DNA from: Watersipora subatra
Taxonomy: Eukaryota > Bryozoa > Gymnolaemata > Cheilostomatida > Watersiporidae
Reading direction: 5' to 3'
Assembly (NCBI RefSeq): GCF_963576615.1
Contig: NC_088708.1
Coordinates: 66,876,672-66,940,671, forward strand
Length of the DNA stretch: 64,000 nucleotides
Shown: positions 1-21,509 of the stretch, in pieces
Position numbering within the stretch: the stretch's first letter is position 1
Layout: every line of letters begins with the position of its first letter
Program-made: the position numbers and the translations under genes
The notes under the pieces: model-generated
What the model was told of the DNA's origin: nothing
Database searches by the model: none
What the model saw: the letters and a program-made list of their open reading frames with translations, nothing else

Positions 1-218
1 AAAACACTTTTTCATGATATGAAGTTTAAAAGTTATAGTTGTTTGAAAACCTTTGCAGTTGCTCTTTCTCTAAATTTTTTTGAACTGCACAAGACACTTT
101 TCTCATGATATTTAGTCTGAAAGTTAGTATGGTAACTGTTGTTACATATTTCATAAAAATAAATTTTCTGTATCTAAAGACTTTTTTATTACCCGGGCAA
201 CATCGGGCATTCAACTAG
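1..218 (+). mobile_element. Helitron-like 3' terminus (5' end not identified)
   Basis: The segment ends at 218 in CTAG followed by T. About 10 nt upstream is a short hairpin-forming stretch, ACCCGGGCAACATCGGGC (191-208). A short hairpin just before CTRR-T is the known 3' signature of Helitrons. The same terminus recurs at 15336 (same strand) and 16720 (opposite strand). The body contains two diverged copies of a motif around 'cactttttcatgatat' (about 5-50 and 95-145). I cannot find the 5' end, which may lie outside the window. Confidence 0.5.
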
Positions 219-660
219 TAATATTTTAAATACTGTGTATATATTTCATCTGCGCAATTCTCTCCAAGGTGCTAGAACAATATTGTCTGTGTTACATTCT
301 GAGACGCGATTGTTTGCTTTTATACATTGTAGGTATATATACATGCATAAAACTAAAAGGATCTGAAGCTCATATGACTGTATGCAAAAACACATTGAGT
401 AGCTTAAAGATAAAAGCCAGCTATATATAATACAACAATTTAATGGGTTTATATCACAGTATTGCAAATCAAGTGCTTGTTTGAATGCCTGCACTTTGAC
501 ACAAGCTCGTTTCGTGAGTTTAAACTTGCAAGCTCAGGTTTGTATAGAATGAAGTACTTCTCCCAAATGCACAAATTACAGCATTTACTGGTCTTATTGT
601 AGCTACTTGCTTTCTTCAATACTCTCCACTTGATGTCATACTGGATGGACCGATCTTTAA
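219..660. other. Intergenic, nothing recognised
   Basis: AT-rich sequence with only short open frames. I see no similarity to a known gene and no clear repeat boundary. Confidence 0.5.
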
Positions 661-1536
661 AGGTTGACTTGCAATAAAATTTACATTACAGTTATTTGGT
701 ATCAAAAGATTCACCATGTCTTACTCTGTTGTGTTGTAGATGCCAAATATGTGAAAATGTGATTACAAGCTCTTAAAAGCTTAAAAACGAAAAGCCGCTG
801 TAGATTGGAATCTCTTTATTTCGATGACGTAGCCATGAAATTTGGTTCCTGTCTTGTCACGTGATGTTCTCACGTGAATTGAAAGGCCAATAAAAAGCTC
901 AATATAAAACTTATCGTAGCGCTAGTTTATGACAAACACTTTGGGTTTACCGAAGGCCCCGTATCAAATATAGATGCTCACTACTTTACAGTTTTGTTTC
1001 GGTTTGGTCTAATCGGCAAGTCGTAATCTAATCATGTGACCCAATACTTCGCAAATAATTTCTGCAGCACTTTTCGATTATCACAAGTGACCAACAGGCT
1101 CGTCATGATTATCAGACAATGATATGTACTACTTCAAGCTAAGGCTAAAAAATTAAACGAATTTTTACGGTAAGTTATAAGATATCAGTGCTAAAAGTGA
1201 CAGCATTACGATGACGATAAAACAGACGCGTAAGAACAATAGACATAGTTTTATTGAATGCGTGAAGTATATTTGTGAAAATATTTCGACGAATAAGGTT
1301 GCATGAAAGTCTAAACAGAAACCATCTCTCACAACTACATCGCATTTGAGCCATTTTGGAAAGGGAATCCAAACTACGGCGGTCTCGTGTGGCTGCGATT
1401 TTCTGTTCGTTTTTTAGCTTTTAAGAGCTTGTAATCACCTTTCCACATATTTGGCCCCTACAACACAACAGAGTAAGACATGGTGAATCTTTTGATACCA
1501 AATAACTGTAATGTGAATTTTGTTGCAAGTCAACCT
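661..1536. mobile_element. Non-autonomous DNA transposon with TTAA target duplication and ~140-bp inverted repeats
   Basis: The sequence from 661 to about 798 is an inverted copy of about 1400-1536, with only scattered mismatches. The outer ends read AGGTTGACTTGCAA, and TTAA lies directly outside both ends (657-660 and 1537-1540). A TTAA duplication is typical of piggyBac-type elements and some other cut-and-paste families. The roughly 600-bp interior has no convincing transposase frame, so I call it a non-autonomous element. The family assignment beyond the TTAA target is inference. Confidence 0.75.
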
Positions 1537-1619
1537 TTAAGCTGCCATATATAACTACTTAGCTCTGTTCTAGTGAACTGCAACCTCCTTCTTAATCAGT
1601 ATATATGTAGTTATATATT

Positions 1620-2968
1620 CAGCAGACGCTCCTAAAACATAAATCTCCATCACGTAAATTTTACATGATCTAAAGAATTCATGTAAAATCTTTGCTTCAC
1701 ATTACGTAGGAAACACCGTATAACGTAGCGTGTCGAGTCAGTGCAAGTTCTCAAGTTCGATTTGAATAGCTATAGTCTCATAGTTAGCTTTAAAAATATC
1801 AGCGTCGTATTGGTGTTGCAAAAATATAACTATGAAGCAAGTTTGTAACTAACTTTGGAATTGTCTACTCAACAAAAACTTGACTAATGATACTAACAAG
1901 TAAGCTCTGTAGTTTCCAGCTTTTTATAGCGTTAGTGTTAGCAGAAAGACGCAGAACAGTGTAATTTACCAACAATATTTATGTACTAGAGTTATGAGAG
2001 TCGGATCAATATTATATTTCTACCCTTCTATGGATATTTTTACAATCTGTTAGTTTCTCTCACTTGCCTTAGCTTTGTATTTTAGATAGCAAAAATAGAA
2101 ATCAATTAAAAAGGGTAAAACCACTGGGTAACCACATTATATGAATGATAATGCATAGGCTTATCTGATGCATAGGCATTATCTAAGCTGATGTGTTCTA
2201 ATCTTTTACATTCTCCTAAAGCGTAACAAATATTTTGGTAATTATCTCCACTACAATTCTATTAATCTATACATGTACATTCTTTATTCCGCCTGGTATC
2301 TTTGGCTCTTGAGACACTTGGGAGAGAAAGCTACTTATATATACTAGTATATTTATTATATATACTGTTACCCTGGCAGGCTGGTGGGTCGTGAGAGAAT
2401 ATCAGGTGTGCTGGTAAAGCACAGAAGATAGCTGTACAATTATTCACAAATACCTAAAGACAGTCATTTGGTGCAGGTGTTACAGGGTCAGTCTGCCAAT
2501 GCTTCGTTCAAAGCAAAGTTTTATCTTAACCTCTAATCCTGGCTATGGACAGACAAACGCTCTTATTACAGACATATTTTTGTTTTACTTCATTTTAGAC
2601 ATATACCATTTTTTGTATCGTAAACCTTGCAATCTGAAAAAAGGAAAACATTGATTTAACTTCATGTTGAAGGTGTGCGTTCCTCTTACTTTAAGGTAAG
2701 GTTACCGTAATCTTGGACCCTGAACCAAGTAAAAGGGACACGGGAAAACAAAGGTGTCGATACAAATTAATAGTAGCTCAGTTGCTGTAGAGTGATTGAA
2801 TTAAACATCAAGTTGAGTTTTTTTTCTTGGATGGCCAAAGGGACGAGTTTGGGAAGATTTTGTAATGGTTTAGACAATTTAGGTGTGTATTACAGTTTGT
2901 GTCACATAAAATCCCTATAATGTACACATTTCATGAACGGATTATTTACGTTGTTCGGGTGTTTACTG
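1620..2968 (+). mobile_element. TA-flanked inverted-repeat element, family copy A (interrupted)
   Basis: This aligns by eye along most of its length with copy B (53835-54795, same strand) and copy C (46578-47486, opposite strand). The right end reads ACTG followed by TA, and the left end reads CAGCAGACGCTCCT. Near both ends there are repeats of a motif like ACAACGTAAA. Shared internal blocks include the part around 'caggtgttacagggtcagtct' (2474-2494) and the stretch at 2820-2970. It is interrupted by the 490-bp repeat at 1811-2300. No transposase frame is visible. A CAGT-type end with a TA target fits the Tc1/mariner/pogo superfamily, but that is inference. Confidence 0.7.
1811..2300. repeat. 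490-bp interspersed repeat, copy 1
   Basis: Nearly identical to 7174-7662, with about four substitutions seen by eye. It starts with TGGTGTTGCAAAAATATAAC and ends in CCGCCTGGTAT. It lies inside repeat copy A. I find no terminal inverted repeat, poly(A) tail or clear target duplication, so the class is unknown. Confidence 0.85.
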
Positions 2969-4311
2969 TATATATGTTTACATATTTTATTAGCAAAACT
3001 AGTTTCATAAGGAGTAATAAAGAAAGAGCACTCAATACACTAAGTGTAGAGTGAATTATAGTACAATGTATACGGGAGTATAAGGAGTATTTAGCTGGTA
3101 GTTAATCGCTACAAATTTTGTTTTTAACAGATATACATGTAGAACTATTTTCATCAGGTGATAACTAGATGAGAGCAGAGTTAACCATATTTGTACATAT
3201 GTATATATATGAGCATATATACTGTATATGTAAATACGTAGATACGTAGATATGTAGACATATACATAGATATATATATATATACATTGTATACATGTGT
3301 ACCATGGCAGCGCCTCAAAAATCCTAAATACTTGCTGGCTGACCACTCTGGTTTTAACTTTTTCACATTCTTTTATTACAACATTTTCTATTCATGATAC
3401 TGAGTACACGTGTTGATTCGTTTAAATATATACCTATTGTTTCCAGATGCAAGCCAGTGTAAATGATGTACCTCTGGAAGAAACCGGGATAGTTGGTGCA
3501 ACTGTGCGTAAGATTTCTCAAGCACTCAGTTGAAGAAGATCGATAGTAACTTCTTAGTTTTGCTGTTGAGTGACTACAAGTCTTCTGTCTCAGGAATAAC
3601 TGGAGGTGGTTCTTCCAGACTTTTTTGCGAATACATATTTTGTTCTTCGTGATGGTAAAGAATACGGAGTTATATTGATATGCCTATTTGTTTACCGGTG
3701 CTTTCATTTTGTAAGTTTATGCATTTTGTCTGTTGCATGCATCACTGTCCGCACTTGACGACTTGGCAGATAAGTGATGCCAAAGTTGTAATTTATTATT
3801 AATCAAGCATTTTCACTTGCTATCACATACCTGACATGATTGTTCTTTTTTCACATTGCATCATGCTGCAATTTTTAAATTAATAATAATAAAGTTATTG
3901 TATTTATTATGTTGTTATATCTTTCTCATACGATAAAAATTTATCATTTTGCATTGTTGTTAGCAACCACCACAAAACCACAGCCTGATTTGTTACCATT
4001 AGTGGTGGATGCCATAAACAAATTAGATAAAGAAATTATAGGAGCCTATGTATATAATTATAGTGAAGGAAAAAACGGCTTGAACTTTGGTTGCTTCGTT
4101 ACATAAGTTGACTTCCAAATGAAGAAATGTCAATTAGTTGACTTTTCATTTTTTATGCGTATCACCAGACGGATACCAGGTTGAATTTGGAGTTATCTTT
4201 ACTTACACTTGTCGGCTCCGCCCATGTTCAATTAACGATGCCCAATTACATATCGCGATTTGCAAATTTGGCCAATCTGAATATTTGTTTCGAAGCCATC
4301 TTTGTTTCTTA
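2969..4311. other. Intergenic sequence upstream of RSPH14
   Basis: Apart from the simple repeat at 3196-3300 I recognise nothing. Short open frames here are AT-rich and resemble no family known to me. Confidence 0.5.
3196..3300. repeat. Degenerate TATG/TAGA/TA simple repeat
   Basis: Short runs of tatatg, tacgtaga and a final tatatata tract form an imperfect microsatellite. Open frames read through it in more than one frame because it lacks stops, not because it codes. Confidence 0.7.
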
Positions 4312-4312
4312 T

Positions 4313-4474
4313 AGCAACGTGAAGTTCAGTACGGTTGCCAATTAAGATTAATTTTCGTTAAATTCATCAACTTGTGTAGCTATAGGAAATACATGTGAGT
4401 TAGTAAAATTTTGGCTATCAAAAACATTATTATTTTATTTGTACAGTGTTGCTGTTACCTATAACAATGTTGCT
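4313..4474 (+). promoter_or_regulatory. RFX (X-box) half-site cluster upstream of RSPH14
   Basis: Within 250 bp of the RSPH14 start codon lie five hexamers matching the RFX half-site RGYAAC or its complement GTTRCY: AGCAAC (4313-4318), GTTGCC (4334-4339), GTTGCT (4448-4453), GTTACC (4454-4459) and GTTGCT (4469-4474). RFX factors drive ciliary genes through paired half-sites. None of these forms a perfect 14-bp palindrome, so function is inferred from clustering and from the nature of the gene. Confidence 0.35.
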
Positions 4475-4559
4475 AGCCTATTGTCAGGAAGCTATTTTGA
4501 TTGTTACACTGTCATTCATCTGACATGCTCTGGACGGTTTTTTCTATTAATATAGCGCA

Positions 4560-7500
4560 ATGACAGCTCAAACTGTGATATCCCCTCAATACCCTCCACA
4601 CATTGATGTAACAAAAACACCGCTTGCATATGGAGATAGAGCAGTTCCACGCCTGGTGAGTACGTAGATTTAACCTGTTCTGATGATATTTCACTTGATT
4701 TAGTCTTCCGTTTTGCTCAAAACTTTTTATGCTGTTTAAATAGTCAAGTTTTGAACAACAAAAATACTTTTGTTTAAAATTGTAGCATAAGAGTTTTTGG
4801 TGGCATAAGAATTTTATACAGCAATGATGCTCATCGAATCCTAATTGGGAAACGTTGCAAACGTTTATTTCAAATGTCTTGCAAACGTTTTTATAGTTAC
4901 AGTGCTTATAAGCAAAACTTAACCAAATATGTTTTATTAGTATTTGTTCACAGAACACTTTTGGCATCATTCGGTATAAAATGTTATAATGTTATATAGG
5001 ATATGTTTACATTTCATATAGAATAAGGAACTAAATGATGCCAACTTGGTAATGAGGCAGCGAGCTGTGCGTTCATTGAGTGATTATCTGCATGACCCAG
5101 AACACATTGCTACAGCTCTTAGAGAAGGCATTGCAGAAAGTCTGAAAAACTTACTGTCGGATGCTGATGTCACAATCAGAGAAAAGTCGTTAGAATGTCT
5201 CAACATCATAGCACGTAAGTGTAGTAGAACTAGGTGTTGTCTTTCCTTGCTTATGTTGTGCGCGTAAGGGTTTTAGCTGTACACTACACATAAATTTACC
5301 AAGATGTTGCACATTACCAAGAGTTTAACGAGCCTACTAAATAATTTTATAATTTGTTTATCACAAAAGCTGTATACTTTACTGGAAGTTGATTTTGGCT
5401 TTTTGTCTGTTTGTATCAGTTTAATAAAAGATTTTACTTAACATAAATTGTTAGAGATCATAAGCTTTTTGTGTAAACTGGTCCAGGCATTGTATTATAA
5501 AATAATTTACATATCCATTTTTTTGTAGAGCATGCAATTGGGAGAGACGTATTTTTGGATCAAGGCATTCTCATTCCTGTGTCTAACTTATGGGATGACA
5601 AAGAAGATATCGTAAGGAGAAATGCTCACAGAACCCTCAAGATGGTCAGTGAAACCCCTCTTGGAGCCGAGGGTCTCGTTCAAAGCAAACTTGTGCCTAA
5701 ACTTGTGACAAAGCTTCCAGACGAGCTCGATGAAATAAAAATACTCATTCTTGACGAGCTACATTTCTGCATGGCTATAGATACAACAGATGCTCTAGCT
5801 ACTGAAGGCATGGAGACACTGACTGCTCTTCTTGTGCACACTAATGTTGACATCAAAGGACGAGCTGCCAGAAATATTATGGATCTGAGGCAAGTTATTC
5901 AATATCAGGGACTCGTTTCTATTTAAGAAAAAGAACTAGAGTTTTTTTTTAAATGGTATTTAAAAATATCTTGTAAAGCTAAAGAACACTTTGAATCAGT
6001 CTAACGTAATAAATAGAAGCTACTCTAGAATATATTACATCAGGCTTGTAGCCACAATAGTTTTCCTATTCAGTAGAGATCTGATGAATACAGTGCAGTA
6101 ATACTGATTAAAATAAACTGCCTGTAGTACAAGTGTACACTTGTTGAGTGTGCCTCTCCCCTCTGTCATTCCAGGAATGAATAAGAGATTCAATATATAT
6201 AAATTTGAAGCAGTAGAAGGATGATTTAGTTTTATCCATATATTACAGCCAATTGAAATTAATTTGTTATCCATTAACTTGTTGCTGGCATTTACTGCTT
6301 TCCCTACAATTCTTTAAAAACTTGGTGTAAAAAAATGTATCATAGTAATACAAGTATAAGGGTTTTAAGCATATTCATGAATCCTACGCAAGTGTTTGTA
6401 ACCTGACAAGACTGCACAGGTGAGTGCTCTGGTATTTATAAACCAAGCTATTGAATAAATAGTTGAACAAAATCTCGTGTTATTGCAGGTAGATGCGCGT
6501 AGTCTACCTTTGATTTGTATGGCTAGTCTGTGACTCTTTATAGAGCAATGGCATTTATAGCAAACGATTTATGATATGTAATATGGTAATAATATGAGAT
6601 CTGATGTGCTTTATGTTCATTCTTGTGATGGCCATATAAATCGATATACAATACAATTTTAATAGAATCATATAGACAGCTGAAAATACATTACTGAAAG
6701 TTGCATAAAGCTTGGGTTACAAAAGAGCTTTTATGATGTACAAGGTGATAAAGATTCTTATTAAAAATATGTAGCCTTTGCTGCATAATGTATCAAACAT
6801 GAATTGGTATTTGTATTTCCAAATTTTATAGATGATATGCAAGTAAAGGCTGTTAGAATATCGAATAGAGAGATGATTGTAAACTTGCTCTAACTGGCAT
6901 TGAAACATATTCAAATATATTACAGTGTACCACTAGCTGGAAAAAATAAAGCCGTTGAAGTTGGCACAGTGCCTCACTTGGTAAAACTGCTTGAAGATGA
7001 GGATGTAACAGTTAGAGCTAACGCTGCCGGAGCACTTATGATGTAAGCGTACGACATCATGTCTCTTCCAGTTTGTCAGTCTGACGGTTAGGAAAAGGGG
7101 TCTTGGATATGTGAAACTTGTACTACACCAATTTAAAGGCATACTTGTAAGATTAGATCAGTAGACTTGCAACTGGTGTTGCAAAAATATAACTATGAAG
7201 CAAGTTTGTAACTAACTTTGGAATTGTCTACTCAACAAAAACTTGACTACTGATACGAACAAGTAAGCTCTGTAGTTTCCAGCTTTTTATAGCGTTAGTG
7301 TTAGCAGAAAGACGCAGAACAGTGTAATTTACCAACAATATTTATGTACTAGAGTTATGAGAGTCGGATCAATATTATGTTTCTACCCTTCTATGGATAT
7401 TTTTACAATCTGTTAGTTTCTCTCACTTGCCTTAGCTTTGTATTTTAGATAGCAAAAATAGAAATCAATTAAAAAGGGTAAAACCACTGGGTAACCACAT

Positions 7501-8228
7501 TATATGAATGATAATGCATAGGCATATCTGATGCATAGGCATTATCTAAGCTGATGTGTTCTAATCTTTTACATTCTCCTAAAGCGTAACAAATATTTTG
7601 GTAATTATCTCCACTACAATTCTATTAATCTATACATGTACATTCTTTATTCCGCCTGGTATTTTGGAAGGCTGAGCAAAGCATTAGGTATCATCTTGTT
7701 CTAATCTCATGGCTGTAGGATAACTATAACAACTAAAGGAAAATACACAGCTATAAACAGCGGAGCTCTGGAGCCACTCGTAAATCTGCTCAGCGATGAG
7801 AGGTCAACAGAAATAAAGGTTAACGCCTTGAAAGCCATCACATGCTTGTCAGAAGCACCGGAGGGCAGAGAATGGCTTGGACAGCATGTGGAAAAGGTTA
7901 CATATGTTTATAAGATAAATAAAAACTTTCAATTTCGTACACAAAAAACAAGAATTTTTGAGACTTCATGAAATAAACTTGAGAATCTTCTTGCGTGTCA
8001 GAGGTAACTATAGCCGTGATCACCTTTTGACAAATTGTTAAAATGTGTTCATAGGTTGATGAATATTGTTTTGGAAACTGCTTGAAGCAAACTATATTTA
8101 AGAAAGAATTATTTCATGTTGTGCACACCACTCTTTCCTTGCAGATATCAGAGTTGATGACAGACAAGAATCCTGCAGTTGTGAAGCACGCTACTATAGC
8201 TGTGAACATCATCACTTGGAGACCGTAA
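4560..8228 (+). CDS. RSPH14: Radial spoke head 14 homolog (RTDR1), ciliary ARM-repeat protein
   Basis: Six coding exons join in phase to give 342 aa (human is 348): 4560-4655, 5022-5214, 5529-5889, 6926-7042, 7719-7896 and 8145-8228. The product is an armadillo/HEAT-like solenoid assigned to the axonemal radial spoke. Family landmarks in order are AYGDRAVPRL (residues 23-32), YLHDPEHIATA, the QHAIGRDVFLDQGIL start of exon 3, RANAAGALM, GKYTAI, LSEAPEGREWL and a short C-terminal helix ending ITWRP. The ATG at 4560 matches the position of the human start. Intron 3 starts with GC rather than GT, in the strong context AG|GCAAGT, and is needed to keep the reading frame. Intron 4 is mostly filled by a 489-bp repeat. 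A poly(A) signal follows at 8279. Half-sites for RFX lie upstream, as expected for a ciliary gene. Identification is firm from the ordered matches. Confidence 0.94.
5890..6925 (+). other. GC-AG intron of RSPH14 (intron 3)
   Basis: The donor reads CTGAG|GCAAGT and the acceptor TTACAG|TGTACC. Joining at 5889/6926 restores a serine codon and matches the human LLNVS region. A GT donor here would not preserve the frame and homology. Strong flanking consensus is typical of natural GC donors. Confidence 0.85.
7174..7662. repeat. 490-bp interspersed repeat, copy 2
   Basis: About 99% identical to 1811-2300. It occupies most of RSPH14 intron 4 (7043-7718), ending 56 bp before the exon 5 acceptor. Such high identity implies recent spread or recent duplication. 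Confidence 0.85.
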
Positions 8229-8278
8229 GGTTTCTGAATAGTTTAACTGTTTTATCAATCGAGCTTTATTTATACTGG

Positions 8279-8284
8279 AATAAA
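8279..8284 (+). terminator. Poly(A) signal AATAAA of RSPH14
   Basis: A canonical hexamer about 50 bp after the RSPH14 stop codon, inside the convergent RSPH14/KATNAL2 interval. Confidence 0.6.
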
Positions 8285-9032
8285 ATATATTTAGTATTTT
8301 ATAATGAAAACTCTGTGCTACAAAAAAGAGCAATAATATAACCATAAGGCAGCCAGAAGGAGCTATTAATAATAAGCTGGGTGATAAGTGCAATGGACGG
8401 TATAGAAATTATGCTTTGAGAAACTATCTACAGAAAGCTTTAAAAGCAAACAACTAAAAACGTGCTCTTAGAAGAAATTCTACCAACAAATCCAAATCAA
8501 ATGGTAACACCATGCAACAGAGAGCAATGAAAACAGCCCAAAAACAATAACAAAATCATAATTTGCATATTAGAAAAAATGATGCCTCAGAGATAAGGCA
8601 GCAGCTGAACACATAAAGTCGTATGCAAGAGACAGCAGTTGATTCAAAATATTAAACGCTTTGCATACACCAACCATAGGAGATAACACACCAACCAATA
8701 ATTTCACACACTCAATTATTTAACATCAGCAGGAATCGTCTGCTTAAAGTGTTGCTGACACGAGATGAAGTCAATATGCATCATTCTTATTCTCAGAGAA
8801 AATACTGTGTAGATTTGCTTATGAATGGAAGGCAAATATGTTTTACCTCTATGTTGATGACAAATCATAGACTCCTTAGGTCTGCATTGAAGGAAGAGAT
8901 CTAATCCATCTAAATATCTCTATACGAGTAACCAATCAGCTGGAATGGCATATTGCACTTGTGATACTAGAAATCATGAAAAATTAATTGGCTATGTACA
9001 TAGGGAGGTTTAAGAGAGAGATCAAGGGCATC
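8285..9032. other. Convergent intergenic region between RSPH14 and KATNAL2
   Basis: No repeat or gene is recognised. It should contain the KATNAL2 3' UTR. The nearest AATAAA on the minus strand is at 8265-8270, next to the RSPH14 poly(A) signal, so the two transcripts may meet or overlap there. Confidence 0.45.
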
Positions 9033-21144
<12,112 letters not shown>

Positions 21145-21509
21145 TTTCACGTTTATATATTTTCTCAATCAAAAATACAATTGCATTTTAGTAGTTACTC
21201 CATGTAACATAATGTGTGTAGTGTAATGTGTTGCATTCCGCTTCTAGTAGCACTTTTTGTCGTTGGGAGGCAACAAAGACACAAAATTTGTCGCTTAAAT
21301 TGCCTCTGATCCTGCAATCAGTAACGGCTGGCATCTAATACGCAACCTTACGCTTATTGATACATCCGTAAAGCTGCTCACATGTAACCAATAAAACGCT
21401 GAAACCGATTAGCGTCGACCCTCCAATGAAAAGCACTGTCAAGGACTTTATAAAAATATCGCCCGAGAGGAAAGCGTGTGACAATTCCGTTACGATTGCG
21501 ACCAGAATC
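21145..21509. promoter_or_regulatory. Head-to-head promoter of KATNAL2 (-) and AROS (+)
   Basis: Only 365 bp separate the two start codons. The interval holds an X-box-like palindrome (21262-21274) and a CCAAT box on the plus strand (21388-21392). No clear TATA box stands close to either start. A shared bidirectional promoter is the simplest reading. Confidence 0.7.
21262..21274. promoter_or_regulatory. X-box-like RFX site GTTGGGAGGCAAC
   Basis: A perfect RGYAAC half-site (GGCAAC) faces GTTGGG, which misses GTTRCY at two positions (G for C and G for Y), with one base between. It lies about 120 bp from the KATNAL2 start codon, where X-boxes of ciliary genes usually sit. Confidence 0.5.

Noticed and set aside
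3056-3366. Tyr/Ile-rich frames at the simple repeat
   Set aside because: These are translations of the TA/TATG microsatellite in different frames.
4512-4970. 152-codon minus-strand frame
   Set aside because: It is antisense to RSPH14 exon 1 and its intron. The Cys/Ile/Lys/Asn-rich composition looks like translated AT-rich DNA and no domain is visible.
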